DNA of 64,000 nt from Caballeronia sp. SL2Y3 (GTDB taxonomy: Bacteria; Pseudomonadota; Gammaproteobacteria; Burkholderiales; Burkholderiaceae), in contig NZ_CP084260.1 in assembly GCF_022879575.1 (NCBI RefSeq), forward strand, positions 1,302,001-1,366,000, given 5' to 3'. Position 1 is the first letter of the stretch, and every line of letters starts with the position of its first letter. The translations under genes and the position numbers were made by a program. A model generated the notes under the pieces. The model saw only the letters and a program-made list of their open reading frames with translations. It was not told where the DNA came from and made no database searches. This document shows positions 1-10,457 of the stretch, piece after piece.

Positions 1-56
1 CCCTTGCGGGCGTCAGGACCTAAACCTGGTGCGTCTACCAATTTCGCCATCCTCGC
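1..56 (-). tRNA. tRNA-Leu(UAG), 5' part only, cut by the left window edge
   Basis: Read on the minus strand from base 56, the sequence folds as the first half of a class II tRNA. It has an acceptor strand beginning GCGAGGA, a D-arm with TTGGTAGACGC, and an anticodon stem CAGG/CCTG closing the loop TTTAGGT. The loop gives anticodon TAG. The start of the long variable arm follows (GCCCGCAAGGG) and the rest lies outside the window. Isotype and anticodon are clear from the loop; the 3' half cannot be checked. Confidence 0.85.
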
Positions 57-311
57 AGCACGGGGGCTTTGCGAGGCAGCGGATTCGATCCTGCCGCACT
101 TGACATCCCCCGTGTCCGGCACTGGTCCACTGTGCCAAGCCGGGCATTCTAACGCATTCGTCAGGCGATGTCTGGGAATTTGCGTGACGATTGCATGGGT
201 CGCTGCGCCATGCGGCGCGCGATGCTGGCGATATGTGCTTCAGCATTGCGGCGAGGCAGACGTCTGCCTAGAATCTCGCTCAAACCTTCCGTTTCGCTTT
301 CCCGCCCCTCA

Positions 312-737
312 ATGACCCGCAACGCGCGCAATCGCTTCGTCGCATGGCTCGGCATCGCCGCCATGTGGCTCGCCATTGTCGCGCCGGTCATCAGCCAGAG
401 CATCGCCGCGCGCAACGCGGCGCTCGATCTCCAAGCCGCGCTCTGTACCGTCGATACGGTCGCCGGACTGCTCGCGCACGGCGGCGAGCACGCTGATCAC
501 CATGCCGCGCATGCGGACGCCGACGAGCACGCGGGCCATCACGACGCCGCTGGCCACTTCGACGCCTGCGCGTATTGCGGGCTGCTCGCGCATCATCTGC
601 CGGTCGCGTTGGCGGCGGCGCATGCAGTCACGCCTGTCGAGCGCGTCACGCGCGCGGCGCCCGTCGTCGCGGTCGACGCCGCCCGCTCGAAGTCATTCAA
701 CGCCGCGTCTGCGCGCGCGCCGCCCGTCCTTTCCTGA
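312..737 (+). CDS. DUF2946-type histidine-rich exported protein
   Basis: A 141-residue protein with an N-terminal hydrophobic segment at about residues 10-30, probably a signal peptide or anchor. A His/Asp-rich stretch follows at about 56-83, then a CAYC pair at 86-89 and a HH pair at 94-95. Small proteins with a hydrophobic N-terminus, His-rich middle and CxxC like this belong to the DUF2946 group, often found beside copper genes and TonB receptors. The reading frame is open further upstream, but the ATG at 312 (MTRNARN) places the hydrophobic segment at the N-terminus. It lies 93 bp before a TonB receptor on the same strand. A metal-binding role is inferred from composition and context. Confidence 0.7.
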   Translation: MTRNARNRFVAWLGIAAMWLAIVAPVISQSIAARNAALDLQAALCTVDTVAGLLAHGGEHADHHAAHADADEHAGHHDAAGHFDACAYCGLLAHHLPVALAAAHAVTPVERVTRAAPVVAVDAARSKSFNAASARAPPVLS

Positions 738-830
738 AGCCGTTCTTCGTCCGATCGCAGCGATTCTTGCCCGGCGCCTGAGCGCCCGGCGGCGCGCGCG
801 TTCGCTCGTCAGCTCATTCAGGAACTCACC

Positions 831-3173
831 ATGTTCACGCTCCTCACGCGAGCGCGCCGGCATTCGCGCCGGCGCGCCGTCGCGTCGTTGCACGCCGCAT
901 TGCCGCTGTCCTTGTTCGCTCATGCCGCATGGCCGGCCACGCCGGCAACCGCAGCCGCTTCCGATACCGACACCACGCTCGCACCCGTGTTGGTGACCGC
1001 GCAGTCAGCGCCCGTGAAATCGCCGCTCGATCCGAACCTGCCGGCGAGCGTCGCGACCGTCACGGCGGACGAGTCGCAGTACTGGAACGTCGTCACGCCC
1101 GAAGACGTCCTCAAGTACGCGCCGAACATGGCCGTGCGCAAGCGCTTCATCGGCGACGTGAACGCGCCGATTGCCGTGCGCGGCTCGAGCAACGCGCAGA
1201 CGGCGCGCGGCCTCGTGTATGCCGACGGCCTTCTGCTCAGCAACTTTCTCGGCAGCACGTTCACCTTCGCGCCGCGCTGGTCGATGGTCTTCGCCGACGA
1301 CATCGCGCGCACGGACGTCATCTATGGTCCTTACTCGGCGCTCTATCCGGGCAACTCGATCGGCGCGACCGTCGCGGTCACGACGCGCATGCCGACGCAG
1401 TTCGAAGCCGACGCGAAAGTGCAGGCCTTCACGCAGCACTTCGATCTCTTCGGCATCAACCGCAGCTTCAACGGCACGAACACGACCGCGACCGTCGGCG
1501 ACCGCATCGGCAAGCTGTCGTTTCTGATCGGCGTCGATCATCTGGAAAACACCGGGCAGCCGCTGCAATTCGCGACGCTCGCGCAATCGAAGACGCCCGC
1601 CGCCGCCGCCGACCAGCCCGTGACCGGCGCGACGTTCTACAACGATCAGAACGGCGCGCGCACGGCGGTGCTCGGCACGGCGTCCGAGGGCATCGAGCGC
1701 ACGTTTCAGGACCAGTTGCGCGTGAAGCTCGCCTACGACATCACGAGCACGCTGCAAGCCGGCTTCACGCTCGGCTACTGGCATCAGAAGTACAACAGCG
1801 ATACGACGACCTTTCTGCGCGACGCGGCCGGCAACCCGGTGTACAGCGGGCGCGTGAACATCGGCGGCTTCGAATACACGATTCCCGCTGCGACGTTCGC
1901 GCCGAGCATGGGATCGAGCGAGAACTTTCTCTACGGCCTCACGCTGCGCACGCACCACGACACCGGCTGGAACGCGGAAGCCGTCGCGTCGTACTTCGAC
2001 ATCACGCAGAGCATCGCGCGCACCGCGAGTTCCGGCGTGCCCGGCGACGGCCCCGGCACGCTCACGGACGGGTCAGGCTCGGGATGGAAGTCGCTCGATT
2101 TGCGCACGAGCTGGACGCCGACCGTGCGCTCGGGAGTCGCCGCGCATGCGCTGTCGTTCGGCTATCACTACGACAATTACTTTCTCGACAACGTGAGCTC
2201 GAACGCGGCCGCGTGGCGCGATGGCGCGGGCATCTCGTTCGCCAACGCGTTCGGCGGGCGCACGCGCACGCAAGCGGTCTATGCGCAGGACGCCTGGCGC
2301 TTCCTGCCGCGCTGGGCGTTCACCTACGGCGTGCGTTATGAGAACTGGAATGCCTATGACGGCACGCGGGCTGTCGGCGCGACATCGCTCAATTACGGCG
2401 ATGCGAGCCAGAGCCACTGGTCGCCCAAGGCGTCGCTTTCGTTCGACGCCACCAACGACTTGACGTTGCGCGCATCCATCGGGCGGGCGTATCGCTTTCC
2501 GACGGTCGGCGAGCTGTTCCAAGGGCAGATCAACGGCGTGTCGATCGTCAACAGCAATCCGAACCTCCAGCCCGAAGACGATCTTTCGAAAGAACTGACC
2601 GCGGAATGGACGCACGGCAACGGCTTGTACCGCTTCACGCTCTTTCAGGATGACGTAAAGAACACCATCCTGAGTCAGACGAACACGACCGTCATTCCGA
2701 ACGTCACCAACTTTCAGAACATCGACAAGGTCCGTTCGCGCGGCGCCGAAGCGAGCTACGAAGGGCAGGACGTGTGGCTGCGCGGACTCGATCTCGCGGC
2801 CAACGTCGCGTACACGCAGTCGAAGATTCTCGCCAACAGCGGCAATCCGGCGTCCGTGGGCAAGTACTTCTATCGCATTCCGCTGTGGCGCGCGAACGCG
2901 GTGGCGACGTATCGCGCGAACGCGAAAACCGCCGCGACGCTCGCGGTGCGTTATTCGGGACGCCAGTACAACACGCTCACCAACACGGACATCAATCCGG
3001 ACACGTATGGCGGCACGAGCACCTACGCCGTCGTCGATGCCAAGTTCTCCTACAAGCCGACCAAGCGCACGGAGCTAGGCATCGGCGTCGACAACCTGTT
3101 CGATCGCCGCTACTACGTGTTTCATCCGTATGCGGGACGCACGTTCTATGTCGAAGGGCGCATCGGCATCTGA
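831..3173 (+). CDS. TonB-dependent outer-membrane receptor
   Basis: A 780-residue receptor. An Arg-rich N-terminus and a hydrophobic signal peptide ending near residue 40 lead into a TonB-box-like stretch (APVLVTAQ). The plug domain follows (TPEDVLKYAPNM, AVRGSS, DVIYGPYSALYPG). The rest is a beta-barrel with alternating aromatic strands and a C-terminal strand ending in Ile (YVEGRIGI). The region LTLRASIGRAYRFPTVGEL is the typical barrel motif of siderophore/metal receptors. The substrate cannot be read from sequence. Flanking by a His-rich DUF2946 protein and a PepSY membrane protein suggests a metal or metal-chelate, with copper or iron the obvious candidates. Confidence 0.9.
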   Translation: MFTLLTRARRHSRRRAVASLHAALPLSLFAHAAWPATPATAAASDTDTTLAPVLVTAQSAPVKSPLDPNLPASVATVTADESQYWNVVTPEDVLKYAPNMAVRKRFIGDVNAPIAVRGSSNAQTARGLVYADGLLLSNFLGSTFTFAPRWSMVFADDIARTDVIYGPYSALYPGNSIGATVAVTTRMPTQFEADAKVQAFTQHFDLFGINRSFNGTNTTATVGDRIGKLSFLIGVDHLENTGQPLQFATLAQSKTPAAAADQPVTGATFYNDQNGARTAVLGTASEGIERTFQDQLRVKLAYDITSTLQAGFTLGYWHQKYNSDTTTFLRDAAGNPVYSGRVNIGGFEYTIPAATFAPSMGSSENFLYGLTLRTHHDTGWNAEAVASYFDITQSIARTASSGVPGDGPGTLTDGSGSGWKSLDLRTSWTPTVRSGVAAHALSFGYHYDNYFLDNVSSNAAAWRDGAGISFANAFGGRTRTQAVYAQDAWRFLPRWAFTYGVRYENWNAYDGTRAVGATSLNYGDASQSHWSPKASLSFDATNDLTLRASIGRAYRFPTVGELFQGQINGVSIVNSNPNLQPEDDLSKELTAEWTHGNGLYRFTLFQDDVKNTILSQTNTTVIPNVTNFQNIDKVRSRGAEASYEGQDVWLRGLDLAANVAYTQSKILANSGNPASVGKYFYRIPLWRANAVATYRANAKTAATLAVRYSGRQYNTLTNTDINPDTYGGTSTYAVVDAKFSYKPTKRTELGIGVDNLFDRRYYVFHPYAGRTFYVEGRIGI

Positions 3174-3214
3174 TCTCCATTCATTCGCATTCGTTCGATT
3201 CCAAAGGACACGTC

Positions 3215-4630
3215 ATGCACGCACATTCCTCCACGCCCGCTTCGACCCAGAGCGACGCCGTCGCCGAGCGCCGCACGCTGTGGCGCTGGCACTTCTACGC
3301 CGGCCTTTTCGTGATGCCGCTTCTCATCGTGCTCGCCATCACGGGCACGCTGTACTGCTTTCAGCCGCAGATCGAGCCGATGCTGTACCGCGACCGCATG
3401 GTCGTCGCCGATACGCACGGCCCGCGCCTTTCCACCGATGCGCTGCTCGCCAAAGCCGTCGCCCGCGAGCCGCGCGGTGCGGTGCCGACGCTCGCGCAAA
3501 TCGACACGCGTCGCACGCGCAGCGCCGAATTCGTGTTCCGCCTGCCTTCCGGCGAGAGCGAGAGCGTGTACGTGAATCCGTACGACGGCGCGGTGCTCGG
3601 CACGCTCTCCGTCGAGCATCGGCTGATGAAGCAGATCCGCAATCTGCATCGCGGGCTCATGCTTGGCAAGACCGGCGAACTCGCGATGGAACTCGCGGGA
3701 TGCTGGACGCTCGTGATGATCGGCACGGGCGTCGCGCTGTGGTGGCCGTGGGGCGGCGCGGGCCGTCGCGCGGGCGGCGTGTGGCTGCCGCGTCTGACGC
3801 TCGAAGGCCGCGCGTGGTGGCGTGATCTGCACGCGGTGGGCGGCGTGTGGCTCGCCATCGGCGCGCTTTTCTTCGTGCTGAGTGGACTGCCGTGGTCTGG
3901 ATCGTGGGGCAAGCAGTTCAAGGCGCTCGCGACTTCGGCATCGATCGGCTATCCGAAAGGCGCGTGGGGCGAAGCGCATGTGCATTCGAGCGTGCCGGCC
4001 GATCACGCGATGCACGCCATGCCGATGAAAATGGACGATCTCCCGCTGCATCAGACGCCGTGGGCCGTCGGCGCGACGGACGTGCCGCAGACCGCGAAGG
4101 CGTCGTCGGCGGCGAGGCTCTCGCTCGACGATGTCATCGCGCTCGCCGGGAAACAGGGCGTGACGAGCGACTACGGCATCGCGCTGCCTACGTCATCGAC
4201 GGGCGTCTACACGGTGTCGTATTTTCCCGCCGATCCGCGCTCGGAACGCACGCTGCACATCGACCAGTACAGCGGCCGCGTGCTGTCCGACATCTCGTAC
4301 GGCACCTATGGCACGGTCGCGCGCTTCATCTCGTATGGCACGTCCTTGCACATGGGCCGCTACTTCGGCCTTGCCAATCAGATCGTGTGTTCGGCGATCT
4401 CGCTCGGGCTGGCCGCGCTGTCCGTCACCGGCTTCGTGATGTGGATCAAGCGCCGTCCATCGCGCGCGCTCGGTGCGCCGTCGCGGCCCGCGAAACGCCC
4501 GCCGATGCGCGCGTGGCGCGCCGGCCTCGCGCTCGTCGGCGCGGTTTTTCCGCTGATGGGGCTGACGATGCTCGCCGTCTGGTCTTTCGACCGCCTCGCG
4601 TTCGGCGCGCGGGCACGAGCGCAAAGCTGA
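3215..4630 (+). CDS. PepSY-associated membrane protein (iron/metal uptake related)
   Basis: A 471-residue inner-membrane protein of the PepSY-TM family. A first membrane segment at about residues 25-47 (LFVMPLLIVLAITGTLYCF) is followed by a periplasmic PepSY-like part. Further membrane segments lie near 160-180 and 205-225, a His/Met-rich loop near 255-285 (HAMHAMPMKMDD), a second PepSY segment, and two C-terminal membrane segments. It starts at the ATG at 3215, 41 bp after the TonB receptor and probably in the same transcript. Such proteins are often encoded beside TonB receptors and are thought to reduce or process the imported metal complex. The Met/His loop fits metal contact, which is inference. 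Its stop abuts the repeat array at 4641. Confidence 0.85.
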   Translation: MHAHSSTPASTQSDAVAERRTLWRWHFYAGLFVMPLLIVLAITGTLYCFQPQIEPMLYRDRMVVADTHGPRLSTDALLAKAVAREPRGAVPTLAQIDTRRTRSAEFVFRLPSGESESVYVNPYDGAVLGTLSVEHRLMKQIRNLHRGLMLGKTGELAMELAGCWTLVMIGTGVALWWPWGGAGRRAGGVWLPRLTLEGRAWWRDLHAVGGVWLAIGALFFVLSGLPWSGSWGKQFKALATSASIGYPKGAWGEAHVHSSVPADHAMHAMPMKMDDLPLHQTPWAVGATDVPQTAKASSAARLSLDDVIALAGKQGVTSDYGIALPTSSTGVYTVSYFPADPRSERTLHIDQYSGRVLSDISYGTYGTVARFISYGTSLHMGRYFGLANQIVCSAISLGLAALSVTGFVMWIKRRPSRALGAPSRPAKRPPMRAWRAGLALVGAVFPLMGLTMLAVWSFDRLAFGARARAQS

Positions 4631-4640
4631 CGCTCTTACG

Positions 4641-5189
4641 CGACGCCGAACTTCGAGCGCGTCAGTTGCTCGGCTTCGTTTGGCGTCGCGAATCGCGACA
4701 TCGAGCGTGATCGGGCCGGGCTTTGGCGAGAATACGAGCGCGGTCGCAGGCGCAAAGCTAGCGCCGCCTCTTTATCATGCGACGCCGAACCTCAAGCGCG
4801 TCAGTTGCTCCGCTTCGTTGGCGAGCAGACGCGCGAAGTCGCGGATGGCGAGATCCAGCGTGATCGGACCGGGCGCGGGCGAGAATCGGAGCGCGGTCGC
4901 AGGCGCAAAGCTAGCGCCACCTCTTCTCATGCGACGCCGAACCTAAAGCGTGTCAGTTGCTCCGCTTCGTTGGCGAGCAAACGCGCGGCGTCGCGAATGG
5001 CGACATCGAGCGTGATCGGACGGGGCGCGGGCGAGAATCGGAGCGCGTCACAGGCGCAAAGCTAGCGCCGCCTCATTCTCATGCGACGCCGAACTTCAAG
5101 CGCGTCAGTTGCTCCGCTTCGTTGGCGAGCAGACGCGCGGCGTCGCGAATGGCGACATCGAGCGTGATGGGGCCGGGCGCGGGCGAGAA
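4641..5189 (-). repeat. Tandem array of the glycerate kinase 3' end (4 units of 139-152 bp)
   Basis: Four head-to-tail units start at 4641 (139 bp), 4780 (152 bp), 4932 (152 bp) and 5084. The last one is the genuine 3' end of the glycerate kinase gene, homologous up to about 5189. Each unit consists of about 106 bp of the gene's terminal coding sequence plus the stop, and about 46 bp of downstream flank containing CAAAGCTAGCGCC. Read on the minus strand, the copies still encode the C-terminal peptide (for example LLANEAEQLTR...FGVA then stop), with scattered substitutions. The copy farthest from the gene is most diverged and has a 13 bp deletion. The array fills the convergent gap between the PepSY gene and the kinase gene. 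Confidence 0.9.
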
Positions 5190-6248
5190 GCATCCGCTGA
5201 AAAACTCCGAGAGGCGCGGCAGCGCGGCCGGATCGACCGCGCCGGAGAGCAGCGACGCCGGCACGCCCGACGCCCGCGCATGCTTGCACGCGATGAAGGG
5301 CGCTTTGCCGTGCAGCGTCTGCACGTCGGAGCGGCCTTCGCCCGTGATGAGCCAGTTCGCGCCTTCCAGCGCCGCGTCCAGACCGATCTCGCGCGCGACG
5401 ACTTCCGCGCCGGTCTCGAAGCGCGCGCCCAGCATGTGCAGCGCGAAGCCGAGACCGCCCGCCGCGCCCGCGCCCGGCTCGTTTCGTTTCACGAGACCCA
5501 TCGCCGGTTCGAGACGGTCCGCGAAATGGGCGAGGGCGGCGTCGATGGTGGCGATCTGCTCCGGCGTCACGCCTTTCTGCGGCCCGAAGACGGCGGTCGC
5601 GCCGTGCTCGCCGGTGAGCGGATTATCGACATCCGACATGCCGACGAACTCCGCTTCCTTGACGCGCGGGTCGAGCCCCGATGCGTCGACCCGCGCGATT
5701 CTCCCCAGCGACGACGGCACCGGCGCGAGTTCGTTGCCGTCCGCATCGAAGAGCTTTACGCCGAGGCCGACGAGCAGCCCCGCGCCGCCGTCGTTCGTGC
5801 TGCTGCCGCCGAGCGCGACGAAGAACCGGCGCGCGCCGGAGTCGAAGAGCGCGCGGATCGCCTCGCCCATGCCGAGCGTGCTGCGTTCGGTGACGGGGAC
5901 GGCCATGCCGTCCGGGTCCGTGATGCCGACGACTTCCGCCGTCTCGATCATCGCGCTGCCGTCGGCGAGCAGTCCCGTCGCGGCGTCGCGGCGTGCCGCC
6001 GCCGCGCCGCGCACGTTGAGCATGCGGCGCTCGCCGCCGGCCGCGAGCATCGCGTCGAGGGTGCCTTCGCCGCCATCGGCCATCGGGCGAATGCGGATTT
6101 CGGCGTCCGGCCGCGCCCGCCTGATGCCTTCCGCGATCGCGTCCGCGACGCCTTGCGCAGAGAGCGATCCCTTGAACGAATCGGGCGCGATGACGACGAC
6201 GGGAGCGGGCGTGGCAGACGTGGCGGGCGTGGCGGACATAGTGGGCAT
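5079..6248 (-). CDS. glxK: Glycerate 2-kinase (GarK/GlxK family)
   Basis: A 389-residue kinase of the glycerate kinase type 1 family, which phosphorylates D-glycerate to 2-phosphoglycerate in glyoxylate/glucarate catabolism. Visible hallmarks are the N-terminal VVIAPDSFKGSLSA, then PMADGGEGTLDAM, FFVALGGSSTNDGGAG and the C-terminal WLITGEGRSDVQTLHGKAP. The frame is open a further 70 codons upstream. The ATG at 6248 is chosen because the conserved kinase start lies 18 residues later and family length is about 380; the ATG at 6239 is an alternative. The last 106 bp of the gene are the first unit of the downstream tandem array. No glyoxylate-pathway neighbours are present. Confidence 0.92.
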   Translation of the reverse strand: MPTMSATPATSATPAPVVVIAPDSFKGSLSAQGVADAIAEGIRRARPDAEIRIRPMADGGEGTLDAMLAAGGERRMLNVRGAAAARRDAATGLLADGSAMIETAEVVGITDPDGMAVPVTERSTLGMGEAIRALFDSGARRFFVALGGSSTNDGGAGLLVGLGVKLFDADGNELAPVPSSLGRIARVDASGLDPRVKEAEFVGMSDVDNPLTGEHGATAVFGPQKGVTPEQIATIDAALAHFADRLEPAMGLVKRNEPGAGAAGGLGFALHMLGARFETGAEVVAREIGLDAALEGANWLITGEGRSDVQTLHGKAPFIACKHARASGVPASLLSGAVDPAALPRLSEFFSGCFSPAPGPITLDVAIRDAARLLANEAEQLTRLKFGVA

Positions 6249-6689
6249 GGTGTCTCGAATGTTCTGTTTGAGGCGCGGCGTCGGACGACTGCGCGCAGAT
6301 TCGTCAACGACGCGCGGCAAGCTTAGCAGCGCGCCGTCTCCGGCAAAATAGCGCGGCTGCGATAGCGGGAATTGTGCGTGGCCGCGACCGTCCGGAAAAC
6401 GGGGATTTACGCCGTATCCGCGTCCTAAATCCGCCAAAACGCCCGAGAAACGCTCCATGCCGGTTCCCGCAAGCAGGCCCGCCTGATTTGTTTGCTAAAA
6501 TGCTGGGCTCTGTTGGCTGACTCGCTCGGCGACGGTCCGGGCGTCTTCGAAACGCGCATGACATGCGCTTTCGCGAATCGGGCGTCGAAGCGTGGCGAGC
6601 GCCGGCAAGCTCACCGGACCCGCGCCTTTAGAACCGCGGAAGAACCGACCACCGAACGAACACCGAATCACTCTAGGACGATTGAAGCC
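6249..6689. other. Intergenic region between divergent glxK and tig
   Basis: About 440 bp without a convincing gene. It must hold the promoter of the glycerate kinase gene on the minus strand and the promoter and about 180-nt leader of tig on the plus strand. Open frames in this stretch are extensions of flanking frames without conserved features. No tRNA, hairpin terminator or mobile element was recognised. Confidence 0.6.
6493..6501 (+). promoter_or_regulatory. Candidate extended -10 promoter for tig
   Basis: The bases TGCTAAAAT match an extended -10 element (TGn followed by TAAAAT, 5 of 6 to TATAAT). They lie in an AT-rich patch of an otherwise GC-rich intergenic region. No good -35 element lies 17 bp upstream. 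Transcription from here would give a leader of about 180 nt before tig. Confidence 0.35.
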
Positions 6690-8036
6690 ATGGCTAACGT
6701 AGTTGAAAACCTCGGCAAGCTCGAACGCCGCCTGACCATTTCCCTGCCGAAAGACTCGGTGCAGAAGGAAGTGGATTCGCGCATCCGTCAGTTGGCCAAG
6801 AACGTGCGCATGCCGGGCTTCCGCCCGGGCAAGGTGCCGCTCAAGATGGTGACGCAGCAGTACGGCGGCCAGGTCGAGGCCGAAGTGCTGAGCGACAAGG
6901 TCGGCAAGGAGTTCTTCGATGTCACGCGCGCGGAAAACCTGCGCGTCGCGGGCCAGCCGAGCTTCGCGCCGAAGGCCGAGCCGGCCGCCGACGCGTATGC
7001 GTTCGACGCGACCTTCGAGGTCTATCCGGAAGTGAAGCTGGGCGATGTCGCCACCGCTGAAATCGAGCGCACCGTCACCACCATTTCGGAAGCCGAAGTC
7101 GACCGCACGCTCGAAATCCTGCGCAAGCAGCGCGTGCACTTCCATGCGCGCGGCGAAGGCGGCGAGCACGGCGACGGCGGCGCGGACACGGCGGCGCAAA
7201 ACGGCGACCGCGTGACGCTCGACTTCGTCGGCAAGCTGGACGGCGTGGAATTCGAAGGCGGCAGCGCGCAGGACTTCGCGTTCGTGCTCGGCGAAGGCCG
7301 CATGCTGCCCGAGTTCGAACAGGCGGCGACCGGCCTGAAGGTCGGCGAAACGCGCGAGTTCGACCTGAAGTTCCCCGAGGACTATCACGGCAAGGAAGTG
7401 GCGGGCAAGACGGCGCAATTCACGATCACTGTGAAAAAGGTCGAATGGCCCCATATGCCGGCAGTGGACGCGGAATTCGCGAAGTCGCTTGGCATCGAAG
7501 ACGGTGATCTCACGAAGATGCGCGCCGAGATCAAGGACAACCTGGAACGCGAAGCCAAGCGCCGCACGCAGCAGATCGTGAAGAACCAGGTCATGGACGC
7601 GCTTCTGAAGATTTCCGAACTGGACGTGCCGAAGGCGCTGATCGAGCAGGATCAGCAGCGCCTGGTGGAAATGGCCCGTCAGGACCTGCAGCAGCGCGGC
7701 GTGCCGAATGCAGCGGACGCGCCGATTCCGGCGGAAATGTTCGCCGAGCAGGCCGAGCGCCGCGTCAAGCTGGGCCTCGTGCTGGCCGAGCTGGTGAAGG
7801 CTAACGACCTGCAGGCGAAGCCCGAACAGATCCGCGCTGAAGTGGACGAATTCGCGAAAAGCTACGAAGACCCGAAGGAAGTCGTCCGCTGGTATTATTC
7901 GAACCAGCAGCGCCTCGCCGAAATGGAAGCGTACGTCGTGGAAAGCAACGTCGTCGAATTCGTGCTCGGCAAGGCCAAGGTAACCGACAAGGAAGTCAGC
8001 TTCGAGGAACTGGCCAGCGCAACGGCGCAAGCCTGA
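6690..8036 (+). CDS. tig: Trigger factor, ribosome-bound chaperone and prolyl isomerase
   Basis: A 448-residue protein of normal length for trigger factor. The ribosome-binding domain (about residues 1-145) carries the signature GFRPGKVP near residues 45-52. The FKBP-type prolyl isomerase domain (about 165-250) contains [14 protein letters not shown] and [11 protein letters not shown]. The C-terminal half is the alpha-helical chaperone domain. It binds nascent chains at the ribosome exit tunnel. The ATG at 6690 ([11 protein letters not shown]) begins directly with the ribosome-binding domain; the longer open frame upstream is not conserved in character. It heads the classic tig-clpP-clpX-lon order, followed by its own terminator. 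Confidence 0.98.
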   Translation: MANVVENLGKLERRLTISLPKDSVQKEVDSRIRQLAKNVRMPGFRPGKVPLKMVTQQYGGQVEAEVLSDKVGKEFFDVTRAENLRVAGQPSFAPKAEPAADAYAFDATFEVYPEVKLGDVATAEIERTVTTISEAEVDRTLEILRKQRVHFHARGEGGEHGDGGADTAAQNGDRVTLDFVGKLDGVEFEGGSAQDFAFVLGEGRMLPEFEQAATGLKVGETREFDLKFPEDYHGKEVAGKTAQFTITVKKVEWPHMPAVDAEFAKSLGIEDGDLTKMRAEIKDNLEREAKRRTQQIVKNQVMDALLKISELDVPKALIEQDQQRLVEMARQDLQQRGVPNAADAPIPAEMFAEQAERRVKLGLVLAELVKANDLQAKPEQIRAEVDEFAKSYEDPKEVVRWYYSNQQRLAEMEAYVVESNVVEFVLGKAKVTDKEVSFEELASATAQA

Positions 8037-8051
8037 CGCGGAATGCCAAGG

Positions 8052-8092
8052 GGCGTGCGGGGTCGTCGGAGGGCGGCCCGCACGCCTTTTTT
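8052..8092 (+). terminator. Rho-independent terminator after tig
   Basis: A 10-bp perfect stem GGCGTGCGGG (8052-8061) pairs with CCCGCACGCC (8077-8086) and is followed by six T. It starts 16 bp after the tig stop and separates tig from clpP, which therefore needs its own promoter or read-through. Confidence 0.85.
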
Positions 8093-8174
8093 GCATTAAA
8101 GTTGTGCATGCACGTGCCGTTCTTTTGGATGTTCCTTCGTCGATCAGTATCCCTATTCCGAACAAGGAAATTGC

Positions 8175-8828
8175 ATGACCTTTCGCGCTGAATTGCTCGA
8201 TACGTTGGCGTCCCACGCTCCGCGGGACTTCGAAGCCCAGGCGCTCGGCCTCGTCCCGATGGTCGTGGAAACGAGCGGCCGTGGCGAACGTGCCTACGAC
8301 ATCTATTCCCGGCTCCTGAAGGAGCGCGTGGTGTTCCTCGTCGGCGAGGTCAACGACCAGTCGGCGAATCTCGTCGTCGCCCAGCTGCTGTTCCTGGAAA
8401 GCGAGAATCCCGACAAGGACATCAGCCTGTACATCAACAGCCCGGGCGGTTCGGTTTCGGCCGGCATGGCGATCTACGACACCATGCAGTTCGTGAAGCC
8501 GGACGTCTCCACGCTGTGCATGGGGCTTGCTGCCAGCATGGGCGCGTTCCTGCTGGCGTCGGGCGCGAAGGGCAAGCGCGTCGCGCTGCCCAACGCCCGC
8601 GTGATGATTCACCAGCCGCTCGGCGGCGCGCGCGGCCAGGCGTCGGACATCGAAATTCAGGCGCGGGAAATTCTGTACCTGAAGGAGCGTCTGAACCAGT
8701 TGCTGTCGCATCACACGGGTCAGCCGGTCGAGCGCATCGCGCGCGACACGGATCGCGACAATTTCATGTCGGGCGACGACGCGCAAGCCTACGGCATCGT
8801 CGACCAGGTGCTGCACAAGCGTCCCTGA
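8175..8828 (+). CDS. clpP: ClpP, proteolytic subunit of ATP-dependent Clp protease
   Basis: A 217-residue serine peptidase of family S14. The catalytic triad is visible: Ser121 in [10 protein letters not shown], His146 in MIHQPLGG and Asp195 in TDRDNFMSG. The oxyanion/substrate motif [12 protein letters not shown] is at about 86-97. The N-terminal ~30 residues are a likely processed propeptide, as in E. coli. It assembles as a 14-mer with ClpX or ClpA to degrade tagged and damaged proteins. The start has an AAGGA ribosome-binding site 7-8 bases upstream. Its partner clpX follows 170 bp downstream. Confidence 0.98.
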   Translation: MTFRAELLDTLASHAPRDFEAQALGLVPMVVETSGRGERAYDIYSRLLKERVVFLVGEVNDQSANLVVAQLLFLESENPDKDISLYINSPGGSVSAGMAIYDTMQFVKPDVSTLCMGLAASMGAFLLASGAKGKRVALPNARVMIHQPLGGARGQASDIEIQAREILYLKERLNQLLSHHTGQPVERIARDTDRDNFMSGDDAQAYGIVDQVLHKRP

Positions 8829-8998
8829 AGGCGTCCGGAGCGGCGCCGCGCCGGCCCCGGAAACAGGGCCGGACAATGCGGATGGCGCATGCGGCGCAAC
8901 GCCAAAACGCCTTTCGTGGCGGGCGCGCGGAGTCGAATCTGCGTGGCCGGATCGAAGGGCGTATCATGTAACAAGAGTGTCCGGAGGCTTACACATTT

Positions 8999-10270
<1,272 letters not shown>

Positions 10271-10290
10271 ATCGGGCTGTGTGTCGGCGA

Positions 10291-10327
10291 AAGGCCGTTC
10301 ATGGCGACGTGAACGGCCTTTGTTTTT
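10291..10327 (+). terminator. Rho-independent terminator after clpX
   Basis: A perfect 10-bp stem AAGGCCGTTC (10291-10300) pairs with GAACGGCCTT (10311-10320). It is followed by a T-rich run (TGTTTTTATTTTT). It ends the clpP-clpX transcript before lon. Confidence 0.85.
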
Positions 10328-10362
10328 ATTTTTCGGTTTATCTTGTGGACGTTACTGACGAA

Positions 10363-10390
10363 CTTGGACTACCGACTTTTCCCTTCCGAT
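10363..10390 (+). promoter_or_regulatory. lon: Candidate heat-shock type promoter of lon
   Basis: The bases CTTGGA (10363-10368) followed after 12 bases by CCCTTCCGAT resemble a sigma-32 promoter (CTTGAA and CCCCATNT) with a short spacer. They lie 70-95 bp before the lon start, just after the clpX terminator. Lon is a classic heat-shock gene, so the site is plausible. The match is partial and a sigma-70 promoter elsewhere in this 130-bp gap is not excluded. Confidence 0.3.
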
Positions 10391-10457
10391 AAAGGCTTGC
10401 AATAGCTCTTAACGGCCTTACTTACGAACGAACCGATTCCATTAATGGGGAAATGAA

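Noticed and set aside
98..125. TTGACA at 98-103 as a promoter for the DUF2946 gene
   Set aside because: No matching -10 element lies 16-18 bp downstream, so the hexamer is probably chance.
168..311. A longer N-terminus for the DUF2946 protein
   Set aside because: The extra 48 residues are Arg/Ser-rich without a signal; the hydrophobic segment fits as an N-terminal signal only from the ATG at 312.
4680..5078. Open frames on the plus strand through the repeat array
   Set aside because: They are the reverse strand of the repeated kinase gene tail; the repeating residues come from repeat structure, not from a protein.
6495..8876. A 793-codon open frame on the minus strand across tig and clpP
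   Set aside because: It is the antisense of two well-supported genes; long antisense frames are expected at this GC content.
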